Assembly (NCBI GenBank): GCA_006386115.1
Contig: VFIW01000081.1
Span: forward strand, 62,001 to 126,000
Direction: 5' to 3'
From: Globisporangium splendens
Taxonomy: Eukaryota > Oomycota > Peronosporomycetes > Pythiales > Pythiaceae
DNA length: 64,000 nt
Position 1 is the first letter of the stretch; every line of letters starts with the position of its first letter. Shown piece after piece: positions 1 through 10,531 of this stretch. Under the pieces are notes generated by a model, which was not told the DNA's origin, did no database searches, and was given only the letters and a program-made list of their open reading frames with translations. A program made the position numbers and the translations under genes.

Positions 1-1164
1 TTTAAACAGAAGCGTGGTACGTGGACGTTCCCAATGCGCTTATTAGCGTCACCAGGTGGCGATGGGAGACTCGCGTGGGGGGAGTAGGGAGAAGACAGTG
101 CGCAACAGAAAGGGAAGAACGCCATATACGCATGCACACGCAAGCGCCAGAGAAACCAATGGGGGTGCATTCGTTGTTCAATGCATTTTCCTTCTACTTT
201 CTTGGCGAAAGAACGCGCAATTTGCTCTGTTTCTATATAGACGTTTTTGTAGAAGGAATGAGAGTGGGGCGGACGAACGCTTCTTTACATGTGCATACAA
301 AAAGCAAGAGAACCGCGGGGAATTCCAAGAATGAGTTGGTTTCGCAGCGGTTGCCTTGATCTTGGATCTTGAAGCGACGCGAAACGATCGCGAGTGAGGG
401 GTGGATGCGGGTCATTTACAGTGACAAACAGGTATCACTTATCACATTGAAATAGCAACAATAATGCATCGAGTTGAAAAAATGGAGACACCGAATATTG
501 CAGTCGAACTTGTTTATACGAGTATTACGACTGAAGGTTTTGCCCGATGAAACGAGAGCCAGGAAGAGAGAAAAAAAAAAAAGTGCAGCCATCAATGGCT
601 TTCAGATCACAACCTACTGGCGCCAATTGCAGAGGAAGAAGAAAAGGAAACCAAAGCGGAGAACACGCTTCGTGGCTCCACAGTGGCGTCCGAATTGCTG
701 TTAAACGAGCGCTAGTCGCCTCTGCATGACCAACAAAGCGCCAGTGTGTTGTGCTACTGGTCGGCGCCACGAAGCAGGCGATTGCAGCGCACAGCTGACC
801 ACACTTGCCTACCTTTACGACTGCACACATGGAATGCAGTCACGGACGAAGGAATTGTGCGCGTCGATGCTGCTAAGCTTTTCAAGAGGTGTCCATGCGT
901 CCCAGCTCATTAGGCGCCATGTGCATTCCAGCACATTAGGCGCCACATTCCACAGAGCAGAGACATTGCTACGTACTTGGATCGTTCACATACGAGATAA
1001 GTGTCCGATTGCAACTCTAAGGTTTGCTTGACCAAGACGCGATGGGGTAATCGAAAGCCCATAACCGTGGAAAACCATTTGGAAAAGATGTACAAACTTC
1101 AGCGTCTATTCGTTTCGGAACCGCTTTGTTTTCTCTGCTATTGCTATTGATTCCATAAGAAGAC
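1..1164. other. Intergenic region without a recognisable gene
   Basis: Only short overlapping open frames with no recognisable domain are present on either strand. The one structure seen is a short tandem repeat near 908-945, where a 12-bp unit (CATTAGGCGCCA) recurs with a period of 26 bp. The end next to the MYG1 stop codon probably holds its 3' untranslated region. Confidence 0.5.
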
Positions 1165-2259
1165 TTAACTGGACTCGGCCGTCGGCGCGGCTGGGAGCGA
1201 CTCGATCGCCATCTGCAGCGCGCCTTCGAACGTGCGGTTGCCGCCGATGAAGCCGCCCGCGTGCACGAACGTGCAGCCGGGGATGCCCGAGACCGTCGAG
1301 AGCTCCTCGTCGCGCAGTCCGCGCCACTCGGTTTTGATTCCCTGTCGGAGCGCAAAGGAGCCGCCCTCGACGTTGATGCCCTGCACGCGCACCATGTTGC
1401 CCGTGCTGTCGTTGTAGAGCACGAACTTGACCTGGTCCTTGATCAACAGCTTCTCCTCAATGTCGTGCAAGTGCGACTTCCACGGACAGTACTGCGGGAA
1501 GTAGACGATCTCGCCCGATGCGTGGGTCTGGAACCGCGCGTTGATCGCGTCCTCGACGATCGAGCGCGCCGGCAGCCACGAGTTGACGAGCGTCAGGATG
1601 CTCTCCGTGAACTCCGTGACCGTCAGGTACATGGCCTGCTGGAACTGCTTGTTCACGAACGCCTCGGACTGGTCGTCGTTCCATCCTGGGTTCAGGTACC
1701 CGACGCGGTTGCTCAGCGTCGTCGTGATCTGGTAGTTCAACGGTCCACCCGTGCTACTCACGTCCACGCCGTTGTCGATGCCATCAATGTGCTCGACAAA
1801 GTTCTTGTACACCTTCTTGTGCAGCAAATCGAGCGTCTCGTCGTCCAACTTGGTGTTGCCCGCGAGCACCTGGATGATCTCGCGGCCAAAGTGCTTGTAC
1901 ACGAGACCAGCGCTCGAGAGCTTGGTGTTCTTCTCCTCGTTGAACACGCCGTCGAAGGTCTTCTGGTGGTGATCGTAGCGCAGCGCGTCGTGGTCGTAGA
2001 CGCCGCCGACGTCGACGACGGCCTCACACTGGCTCAGCTTGCTCTCGTCGCGCGTGCGCAGGATGTCGTGCGCCGCGAACTTTGGCAGCAGCTTGAGCAT
2101 CGACACGGCGAGCGCTTCGTCGCAGTGGAACGTGCCGTTGTGCGTGCCGATGTACTTGGCGCCCTCGGCCGCGATGCTCGACGTCACCTTCGCGTTGCGG
2201 AACGCCGAGAAGCACGTGGACGTCGCCACAAAGTTCGCTGCTGCCGTCGGAAGCGCCAT
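1165..2259 (-). CDS. MYG1: MYG1 family 3'-5' RNA exonuclease (DHH-like)
   Basis: 364 residues in one exon with an ATG start. The family is known as a DHH-like 3'-5' RNA exonuclease that processes RNA in nucleus/nucleolus and mitochondria. The signature blocks are visible: GTHNGTFHCDEALA (H40, N41, D47), the DVGG block with D83, and RYDHHQ (D96, H97, H98), which carry the metal-binding residues. The C-terminal half keeps the PGW and GGF-type motifs of the family, and length is normal (about 340-380). The first 25 residues (MALPTAAANF...) lack acidic residues and have an Arg/Lys pair, which fits a mitochondrial presequence; that is inference. It is transcribed divergently from the RNA methyltransferase gene on the other strand, with 292 bp between the two start codons. 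An initiator-like CCATTCC lies 42 bp upstream of the ATG. Confidence 0.93.
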   Translation of the reverse strand: MALPTAAANFVATSTCFSAFRNAKVTSSIAAEGAKYIGTHNGTFHCDEALAVSMLKLLPKFAAHDILRTRDESKLSQCEAVVDVGGVYDHDALRYDHHQKTFDGVFNEEKNTKLSSAGLVYKHFGREIIQVLAGNTKLDDETLDLLHKKVYKNFVEHIDGIDNGVDVSSTGGPLNYQITTTLSNRVGYLNPGWNDDQSEAFVNKQFQQAMYLTVTEFTESILTLVNSWLPARSIVEDAINARFQTHASGEIVYFPQYCPWKSHLHDIEEKLLIKDQVKFVLYNDSTGNMVRVQGINVEGGSFALRQGIKTEWRGLRDEELSTVSGIPGCTFVHAGGFIGGNRTFEGALQMAIESLPAAPTAESS

Positions 2260-2300
2260 GATTCAGTATGAGCTCGCTTGCCTCTTGAGGATCTAATAGA

Positions 2301-2307
2301 GGAATGG
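2301..2307 (-). promoter_or_regulatory. Oomycete-type initiator upstream of MYG1
   Basis: CCATTCC on the minus strand matches the oomycete initiator YCAYTYY and lies 42 bp before the MYG1 ATG. The match is short, so position relative to the gene is the main support. Confidence 0.4.
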
Positions 2308-2331
2308 CGCGCCACCACCAAAAAGCACTCA

Positions 2332-2422
2332 TGTGGAGCGTTCCACATTGTGTCGTACAATGTCATGGTGTTTGTAGATCGTCCCACAGATGGCGCTACA
2401 GTAGCATCTGTGGAGCGTTCCG
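2332..2422. repeat. Direct repeat of a 13-mer in the MYG1/NSUN6 divergent promoter
   Basis: TGTGGAGCGTTCC occurs at about 2332-2344 and again at 2409-2421, each followed by a GTACAAT-containing stretch. Both copies lie between two divergent genes, so they may be a shared factor-binding site; this is inference. Confidence 0.4.
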
Positions 2423-2474
2423 TACAATTTTGAATTGTGTTCCAGATAGAGATGTGGAACATTTAGTGGGTCTT

Positions 2475-2490
2475 GGTGTGTGTGTGTGTG
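2475..2490. repeat. (GT)n microsatellite
   Basis: About eight GT units lie just upstream of the initiator of the methyltransferase gene. Confidence 0.8.
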
Positions 2491-2515
2491 ACTTGTGACT
2501 TGACCGCCTTTTTCA

Positions 2516-2522
2516 TCATTTT
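2516..2522 (+). promoter_or_regulatory. Oomycete-type initiator of the NSUN6-like gene
   Basis: TCATTTT matches TCAYTYY and lies about 30 bp before the ATG at 2552, the distance expected for a short oomycete 5' untranslated region. It supports the ATG at 2552 as the start rather than a codon inside the first intron. Confidence 0.5.
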
Positions 2523-2551
2523 TTGATTGGTGAAAAGCTCTTTTGACAAGC

Positions 2552-4103
2552 ATGAGCAGCAACAGCAATGACGCAGCAGCGAATGTGCGTCTGGACGACT
2601 TTGCGGTGTCCTTCCCAGCGCAGGTAGAGGACGAGTTCGCGGCTGCGTATGGCGCTGCGCACTGGGAGAAGATCAAGCGCGCTCTGGCCACTCCGTACGT
2701 TGCCTCTGTACTTTGATGCACTGGCAATACGAGCTGTTGTTGCTGACAAGATGGTGCCACTATGTTTCCTTTGCATTTACAGCACTGGGTACACGGCAGT
2801 GCGCGTGAACACGATGCGGTGGATGCGCGAAGATGCGCTGGTGGAATTGCGCCCAGCGCTTGCAGAGTTTAACGAACGACTGGTGCAGGAGACCCAGCGC
2901 AGTGCAGTGGAGCCGTACGTGCACCCTCTGTTGAGCGATGTCATCGTGATCCCGTCGGCGCCACGTATGCAGCCACAGGTGGAATACAATGCCGACATGA
3001 AGTCCATCATTGTCGATCGTCTCTGCGGCGAAGCTGTGCTTCGTGGCAGCGACATCTACGCGCGCGGGATCATGAGCGCAAGCAGCGGGATCAACGCCGA
3101 GGATCGCGTGAATGTGTTTGTGGACTTGGACCATTCAAATACGCGCGGCAGTCACGCGGATGAGCACGCGGGACGGAAACTACTGATCGCACACGGAACG
3201 ACCAAGATGGCGAGAACCGAGATGTTCCGCGCGCAACGCGGTCTCGCGGTCACATCGCTCGTTCGCGTCTGTAGCGATGCGCCATCGATGAATGGCGTCC
3301 TCAACGGCAAAGTGTACATCCAGAACCTCCCGTCCACAGTCGTAGCGCACGTGCTGAACCCACAAGAAGGAGAATGTATCATCGACATGTGCTCGGCACC
3401 AGGCGGCAAATCGTCTCATGTCGCGACGCTGATGAAGAACAAGGGCATCCTCGTTGCCTGCGACCGATCGAAGCGCAAGGCGCTCGAACTGCAAAAGCTG
3501 TTTGCTGAACTGGAATACGACAGCGTTGTCCCGCTGAAGATGGACTCGACTCACTCAGTGTTACCGCAAACGGACGGTCCGATCCTGAGTGTGCGTGAGG
3601 TGATCGAGCGTGCACGCCAGACGACCCCCGCAAAAGCCCATTTGCTCCAGATCGATGGCTTTTATCCAGAGACATTTGACAAAGTACTGCTGGATCCACC
3701 ATGCTCGGCGTTGGGACTTCGCCCACGGCTTCTCCACGCTGGGGATGCCGATAACCTCGCCGAATACGCGAGTATGCAGCGCAACTTTCTCTGGGCAGCA
3801 GTGTACTTGTTGAAACCCGGCGGTACGCTTGTGTACTCGACGTGCACGATCAACCCAAAGGAGAACGAGCAAATGGTGCGCCATGCGCTCGACAACTATC
3901 CGCTGATATTGGAACCCCAGTCGATCCACATCGGTGACACCGGGCTTCTGAACCAAGGACTGAGCGCCGAAGAAGCCGCGCTGGTGCAACGCTTTGATCC
4001 GTCGAACTCGGATCTGGACACCATGGGCTTCTTCTGCGCCAAGTTCACGAAGACCAAGTCCATTCGAGAACCAGCATCAGCAGTGGAAGAGGCTCGCTCT
4101 TAA
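2552..4103 (+). CDS. NSUN6: NSUN6-like tRNA/mRNA m5C methyltransferase (PUA + RsmB/F fold), one intron
   Basis: Two exons, 2552-2694 and 2783-4103, are separated by an 88-bp intron (GTACGT...TTACAG). Joining them gives 487 residues and restores the junction ATPTGYTAVRVNT, a conserved block that starts near P in this family. A PUA-like domain (GEAVLRGSDIYARGIM) lies inside the N-terminal half, which is the hallmark of NSUN6 among the NOL1/NSUN family. The Rossmann methyltransferase follows: MCSAPGGKSSH (S-adenosylmethionine motif I), DPPCSALG with C355 (motif IV) and YSTCTINPKENE with C402 (motif VI, catalytic cysteine by family knowledge). NSUN6 methylates C72 of tRNA acceptor stems and some mRNAs. 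The gene is divergent to MYG1, and both act in RNA metabolism. An alternative upstream start is unlikely because the initiator sits just before 2552. Confidence 0.92.
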
Positions 4104-5260
4104 GCACACACTTCCAGCATTAGATCATGCACAGCTCATGCTTGTTTGTTATACATAGCTTTAGAAAACTACACACGAGTGAGAAAAGTGCGCAGCTTCA
4201 TCCTGAACTTCTCAAATAGACGTAAATGCGGCAACAACTCCTCTTTACTGATAGGTCAGCACACTCGCAAAGCTGTCGTTCAACTTATCCATTGCTTCAC
4301 TCCTTGAGCACCTCCATACCCAAGTCGTATAGCTCGATTCAGTGCATATGGAGCTGTTGCGTCTCGTTCATGACTGCAAGTCTTGACACGTGGCAAACTG
4401 CAAACGACCACCAAGGACGAGTGATTAGCCCCACTACCGAGAGATTCGCGTCATGGAGGGTAACAGAAGCCGCAGTGATCTGCAGAGACCACACGCGTGC
4501 GTGCGTCAGTCAGCACCCCCACGACAGGCAAGATGGCTTGCTGATCCAATCTTTGCGCGATCCGTTCGCAATCGTTCTCGGAAAAGTGCCCATTTTGGTT
4601 TTTACAAGGTTTTTTAAATGACAACCTTTTTACAAACATGAGGTTTTATTGATGTGACAAAATAACCATATACGTGGAAACTTGGTTTGAGTGAGTCAAT
4701 CGCACGAAATACGCAAACCTTGGTGCATCAATGCGGTGTTTGCCATCGAAACACACATGTGCACTGGCTTGCTTTCGTGTGGTTGCTGTACATCGACACG
4801 CCTGAAACACGGCAATGTTCGCAGTGTGCATGGAGCCAAAATCGGTATACCCCAAAAGAAAAACGCTTTGATCCCTCAGTTCTTTTTTCTCCTGTAAAAC
4901 CGCAAAGCATCGAGATTTCAACCCCTGTGTTATTTTTAGAAAACCTCATTTTGTCATAGCACCACCCTGACGATTGTCGGGACAAAGCAACAACACGAGA
5001 TGCGACACGGACGATTGATGATTCCCGCGTCCGTGATCCGATTGCGCACCACTGATAGGCGCAAAAGAAATGCATCCATCCCTGTGAAAGCGTTCCAAGC
5101 AGATTTGCCCACGCGGTTGGTTGCACTTGCAGTCGTTGAAGGCGCCGTGAGAAAGGGGCGAAAGCAGTCAAGAGTTTCCCATTTTTCCCACTTTGCAATT
5201 TGCTTCCTGTCCCCGAAGACACACTCAATTCCTCCAAGTAAGTCACCCACCTCGAGCACC
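4104..5260. other. Intergenic region; possible MITE-like element inside
   Basis: No recognisable gene lies between the methyltransferase and the decarboxylase. The centre holds a candidate small inverted-repeat element (4632-4955, listed separately). The last 90 bp hold two initiator-like matches, CCATTTT near 5179 and CCACTTT about 10 bp later, which probably belong to the decarboxylase promoter. Confidence 0.5.
4632..4955. mobile_element. Candidate MITE-like element with short terminal inverted repeats
   Basis: ATGAGGTTTT at 4638-4647 is matched in inverse orientation by AAAACCTCAT at 4940-4949, and the match extends imperfectly (one gap) to about 15 bp each side. The enclosed 324 bp has no coding potential. 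No clear target-site duplication is visible, so a chance inverted repeat is possible. Confidence 0.25.
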
Positions 5261-5797
5261 ATGGCTCCAACCGTTCCAGGCTACCACTCCAACACGCCGC
5301 TGCATCCTTCGTTCGACGAAGACATTCGCGACTTGCACTTGCTGTACGACTACGATGCCGAGGCCCCAGACGGCACCCCGGAGAAGTGGCGCTACGAGAT
5401 GTGGTTCTTCTCGCACGACCGCATCGTGTACGCGATTCACGGTGGCCCGATGGCCGGCCGCCTCAACTACCAGACGGTCTCGTTCCAGTGCATTCGCCCG
5501 GGTGAGCTCTGGCAATGCAACTGGTTGGAGGAGACCGGCACGATCGTGAGTCTCGTGTACGACATCAAGCTGCAGAAGATCACGACGATGATCGGCTTCT
5601 CGAAGGGCCACTGGGAGCACCCAGAGGAAGCCCACGGCGACAAGCGCGACCCAGTGGCGTTTGACCGGTGGCGCAAGCTGGCGTCGCTCGGGAAGCAAAC
5701 GGACCGTCTTATCTTGTGCGAGCAGGCGAACATCCTCGAGACGTTCCGTGGCAAGGGCGACCTCGTGCCGATTGCCCCGGACGCCGAAACTTTGTAA
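5261..5797 (+). CDS. Phenolic acid decarboxylase (PAD/PadC family)
   Basis: 178 residues, one exon. The open frame extends upstream of 5261, but the ATG at 5261 (CACCATGG, a strong context) gives the usual family length of 160-180. PAD enzymes are small cofactor-free lipocalin-fold proteins that decarboxylate hydroxycinnamic acids (p-coumaric, ferulic, caffeic) to vinylphenols and so detoxify plant phenolics. Family landmarks seen: YDY at the start of the barrel (the paired tyrosines), an IHGGPMAGR block containing the conserved arginine, NWLEETGT with the catalytic glutamate, and a GFSKGHWEHPE block. Bacteria and fungi carry this family; its presence in a plant-associated oomycete would fit detoxification and possible horizontal origin, which is inference. 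A decayed copy of its 3' end lies about 280 bp downstream. Confidence 0.85.
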   Translation: MAPTVPGYHSNTPLHPSFDEDIRDLHLLYDYDAEAPDGTPEKWRYEMWFFSHDRIVYAIHGGPMAGRLNYQTVSFQCIRPGELWQCNWLEETGTIVSLVYDIKLQKITTMIGFSKGHWEHPEEAHGDKRDPVAFDRWRKLASLGKQTDRLILCEQANILETFRGKGDLVPIAPDAETL

Positions 5798-6049
5798 GAG
5801 CAATCGAGTCCCCCATAGCGTTTGAATAGACCCGGCAAGTTGGTAGAAGGAGCTCTCCAGCTGTCTATTGTAGCTTTCTCCTCCGACCTTGACACCACAA
5901 TGCAATACAGGCACTTCTTTTTTTGTTGGTAGAATGCATGCGAATTGTCGAAGCCATTTCGTCAATCTCGATCTTGTGGCAATGGCACGAAGGTAAAGAA
6001 TGTATTAGAGGTCAATACTCCAAACAGATCTCGTCATGCAGTGTGCACT

Positions 6050-6180
6050 TTCTGCCCTCGGACGCCGAGACGTTGCACAAGACAAAAAACAAGCAGTCGA
6101 GTCCCCTGCAGCATTTAGGAGAGACTTGCAACCTTAGCTCTAGCTTTTACTCTCGCTGCTGGCATCACAACGCAATGCAA
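6050..6180 (+). pseudogene. Decayed partial duplicate of the decarboxylase 3' end
   Basis: GCCCTCGGACGCCGAGACGTTG around 6053 closely resembles the last codons of the decarboxylase near 5775, and the similarity continues past the stop codon (CAATCGAGTCCCCCATAGC versus CAGTCGAGTCCCCTGCAGC) into the 3' untranslated sequence, including ACAATGCAA. The copy has no usable reading frame. A further weak echo of the same stretch (GATCTCGTCATG...) is seen near 6308. Confidence 0.5.
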
Positions 6181-9100
6181 ACGCTTCTTGCTTTTGGCAG
6201 CAGGCTTGCAGAATATCTCCATCAGCACTTGAGCATTTGTCTCTCGTTCGTCTCGTGATGATGGCATGAGAGCAACGCCTTGAAGTCTGAAAAGTATCTT
6301 CTCGAAACGGATCTCGTCATGTTGTGTTTGCCCTTGCACTGCAGAACTGCTCCCTTCACACTCCTCCATTTTAGCCTCGAGACGTATGATTGGATTAAAT
6401 CATCGATTTCCTACTGCAAGTGGGGTACAGTGTAACCCTTGAGGAGTAGCTTCCACAGATTGGGACAGTGACGCAGCCCGAAAACCGCGAGCGCATGCAT
6501 TGCGACGCAAGCTCAGAGGACTATCGGAAATCGTGTCTGTGTCGTGCATCACTTCTATCTGAAAGCGACTGAAAGTTTGTGTGGGGTCTCAAAATGTCCG
6601 ACTGCAGATAAGTGGACTTATTTGTAGTCGCACCTAGCAGTAAGTTCGCGTCTTCACCAATGCTTTGTACATTATGATGATATGTACGCATGGTAACCGC
6701 TGCAATTAACAGGAAGTAGTATGTTTCTCGCCCACAAAACTGCAGGCAGCTTTTTCTCGTCAGCACCAAGCAACAGAAATGAGCGAAGAGCATGCCAAAC
6801 AGAGCGCGACCAGAAGGGGGGAGCGAACCGCGTGTGCGACTCGATCATGATATGTGTGTACGGTGTTTGCTGTTGTCCTTTGTGTGCGCAAGCACCTCCA
6901 CGAGTGCGATGTGATTATGGAGTAGATAGCGACTTCTGCTCGTCACCTGCGCGGTGGTGTACCATGAGTGGGAGATACACAGCACAAGAGGAGAAAGAAA
7001 GCACACGTGCGCGTGACGATGCGCCAGCCAGTGCGTGCATATATGATACGTAAGGGTATAGTAAGATATGTGGTGGCTTTTTTTTATTGCCGAGCCACTA
7101 CTACACCCCGCGACACGTATTTTCGTTCACCTATGTCAATCAGCGTCGTGATATTTGCCTCGTGCGAAGAGCGCAATCCTTGTCGCGATGCACGAACCGT
7201 GACTTATGTGGGAGTCTCTCTTACAGAATTACGATTTGTACATCGCGACAAGTCTTTAGTTAGGCCAGTCCATCTGCAAAAACCTATTGTTTGCGAGAAT
7301 GACGGCCATTGAGATGCTTTGATTTAGTAAGTCGGAGTCGCATGAGCACAAGGGCCATCGGAGAAACGAAGTGTGTTTGAGACTTGACGGCTGTTGAGAG
7401 CCTACAAAAAGATGTTTTGTCTACTCTAGTAAGCTGACAGCATAATATGCGCGAACTGGGGAGAGCCTTCAGCGTTATGTGCTAAGCATGAATATCCATT
7501 TCCATAAATGAACACAGCATTGCTCTTTTATTACAGTTCCAAAATCGTCAAATCGATGAGCGTTCGAGTCTGTCTTTTTAATTCAGTGTTTAAAAACACT
7601 GGATCTTGTGTCTTTCTTTCTTACTTTCCACACGAACGTTGTCCCTCTCTATAAAGACACCAATAGCAGAAAACCCGAACCCTATGTCGACAACCCATGA
7701 TCATCGTTTCCTGAGGTTGTTGTGTGCCAGACTCCATCGCTGCTGTTTTGGTTCTGACAGGACGAGTTGCCTCAAATTCAGTTTGGTGTGGTCAAGGCGC
7801 CTTGATCCACACCATGCGCCATGATTGCAGTGCCGAATATAGACGACGGAACAAGGTACGAATCAGCAATTTGTGCAAATGATCCAACACATCGTGGCGG
7901 CGGAGATGCAGACCAGTAGCTGGGTCACCGCTTGGCTTGGATGCAGTCCACTCGCGCTTGCTTGCAAGTGCACGCACACGAATGCAGTTGTAGACGAAAT
8001 GGCTGCTTGCCGTCATCGATACAAACGACGTACATCCCGCAGCTTTCGTTTGCAAATGCGGTTGCCAACACATACGACAAGTCAATACTTTACCCGCAGT
8101 TGGATATATCGCTTCGTGTGGTCGGAATCTTTGAAGCTCATAGACATGTTGCAACCGGAAGGAGTCCATTCTACAAAAGCTTTCAACTAACATGCTTTGT
8201 CGAGATTGCGTGCGTGGCACCACAGTTACCACCAGGATCACCACCGTCCTGCGACCCTTTCTACAGTGCGAAGGTCGATCATGATGCAGATAATGAAACC
8301 AGATCAGAAAACTTTACTGATTGGCACTGCGAGTGGCGACCCAAGTTACCTATCATTCGCGATTCTGCACGCAGCTCAAAATCACAATGTGTTAGTGTCC
8401 TGATCCTGTCATTCATCCTGTCTGGATAGGAGTCACAGCGCCTTGCACCGAGTACGCTCTCACATCGGTTCCATTTCTGTTTCTCTCCCCTTCAAAGCCA
8501 TGGAGTTTGTTCAAACATCACGTTGCCCATCTCTACGCGTCTCGAAAAGCCGCAACGGAGCGCCAAAGCCAAGATCTATGGGGGAACAAAAAGGAATATC
8601 CGCGTAAACAGTGACAAGGAGGACAAGAGAAGGTCTTCGCCGATTCACCATCCTCCTTTTTCTAAGAAAATGATTGGAGGTGCCGTCACGCGAAGCATCG
8701 TGACATTCTCTGATAACTTGGTGGAAAGCTTCGCAATGGGTCTCTCTCGGCTCCAACAGTCTCGATTCATATGTAAAGTGTCCGTCTGAGCTGTCTTCTT
8801 GAGACCAACGTGCAGGCATTTCATCTGTCCATAGCCACATATGCTGTCGTTGTGAAAGAGTCCAGTCTATTGTAACTTGCTTACGAGCCAAGGTATTCGA
8901 CCCCATCCTCTTTCGCATCAGAAACTAGCATATACATGCACGCGTGCAGATCGTGGTTTTGTCATAATCATCGAGTGCACAGCGTTTTACCACAACAAAT
9001 AAAAAACAGAAATGTGTGTGAAAGCTTGAAGACCAACAGCTGGGTAACTTTGAGCGATAGGCTTGCCTCGTAGATCTACATTCTGCCTGAACCGAAGGGT

Positions 9101-9653
9101 GAAACTGCGTGCATGGTGCAAGCTGCCACAAGTCTCACAAAGCTGCCACCGAAAGTCGTTCACCATGGATACCGTGCTTCACATTTAGCCGATACTGCTG
9201 AAAGCTTCCATATATCGTCCGCTGGTGCTTCTCGATTGTCAGCAGCTGGGGAGATTCTCTGCTTTGAAAGCGGAATCAGGAGCTCTCTCGCCTGCACAAT
9301 CATGTCCGTCAGTCTCATCTTCGTTGCCCATCACCACTGATGCATTTCAGTTAAAAGTTGTACACGAGACTGACACTGACTAACGAAGACTGCATAGAAA
9401 TTAATACACAGAGAATGGACGCCGCTTTTTCTATATCACCGTCGTTGCAAGGTAAAGCTTGAGAGTTGCACAGCGAGGAGAAAATGGAGAAAATGCGATG
9501 CGTGTGACTCTGGGGATCTGGCGATCGCACGTTCTCTACTGCAGCGCGACTCCAGTGCGTACAATTCGGCATCGGCTTGGAAGATGTTTGGCTGTCCTCT
9601 TCCGACGACAACAACACAAAGCACAGCGTGCACTGTTCCCATCACCCAAGCAT

Positions 9654-9680
9654 TAGGATATCATGCGCTATGATATCCTA
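9654..9680. repeat. Perfect 11-bp inverted repeat (hairpin)
   Basis: TAGGATATCAT, five spacer bases, then ATGATATCCTA: an 11-bp perfect stem with a 5-nt loop. No gene lies close by, so a terminator role is not suggested. Confidence 0.6.
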
Positions 9681-10461
9681 TTTGTGCTCCGATTATCTCG
9701 ACAGTAGTGGATTCGATAGAAATGGTCTCAGATAAAAGCGTTTGTTCTATCAAGCAGGGTGTATCAGACCAATACTCCTCGTCATATCAATCTGTTCATC
9801 AAGGCAAAACAAACATGCAACACCTTCTCGGCTCCCAGCAAATCGTGGTTTTTCTCATCATCGGAGCTCGTTGCATCACCGTTTCTACACGATCCATCAA
9901 CCGTTCATCCACCAACCAAACGATTGTAGTAATCACGAAGGGAACGCAGGATGGCGGCAAATTCGGAACCGGGGCGACGAGAGAGCGCTTGAGCAATCAG
10001 ATCGAATGTTTATGGCAGTGCTCAGCCGATGGGAAGATTTGGCTTTCTTTGCTGTCGTAAGCAGGTCTTTGACCGCGAAGGTACCTCCCATCTTCGTCGC
10101 GAGAATTTGCCAGCAGTCGAATGCGTTGGTGTCAGCGGGCAGCTTGAGCCAGCCACATTTGAATGGACTTCTCGACCACAAGGAAGAGGCTCTAGCCATC
10201 TCCCAGAGCGACGGTGCTGATTGATGCGCCACACAAAGTCGCAGATGTACCACTGCTGCTGCAAACGAACCTGTTATGTCGAAACACACTCAGATGGCGC
10301 ATCCCCGCCTGCCATGTCATAACGCCTAACCACCCACGAGCAGCAGACAGCAGGTACCACTTCGTCTGCAGCGATGTGCATGGAGCCTCGCCCTCTCTCT
10401 CCAGCTGTTGATTAGGATCCCTGGTGTAGCTCTTGAAACCTTTCATCCATCGCCACAAGCC

Positions 10462-10468
10462 TCACTTC
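10462..10468 (+). promoter_or_regulatory. Oomycete-type initiator of the BT1-family transporter gene
   Basis: TCACTTC matches TCAYTYY and is followed by a pyrimidine run (TCTTTTTTCC) resembling the flanking element of oomycete core promoters. It lies 64 bp before the ATG at 10532. Confidence 0.5.
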
Positions 10469-10531
10469 TCTTTTTTCCATCCTCGGCTCAAGTGATCGCT
10501 CGCTCGGAAGGTTCGACAAGCAAAAAAGAAG

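Larger units (their letters stand above)
5798..10461. other. Long gene-poor region
   Basis: About 4.7 kb contains no gene I can support. Open frames are short, overlap on both strands and show no domain, composition bias or conserved motif. Apart from the decayed decarboxylase copy near 6.05 kb and a perfect hairpin at 9654-9680, no RNA gene, repeat array or element was recognised. It looks like ordinary decayed intergenic sequence. Confidence 0.5.

Noticed and set aside
21..1031. Overlapping open frames on both strands at the left edge
   Set aside because: Short, mutually overlapping, no domain and no conserved pattern; treated as noncoding.
7792..8429. Open frames of 150 and 165 codons on opposite strands
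   Set aside because: They overlap each other, start and end at arbitrary places and show no recognisable sequence; treated as noncoding.
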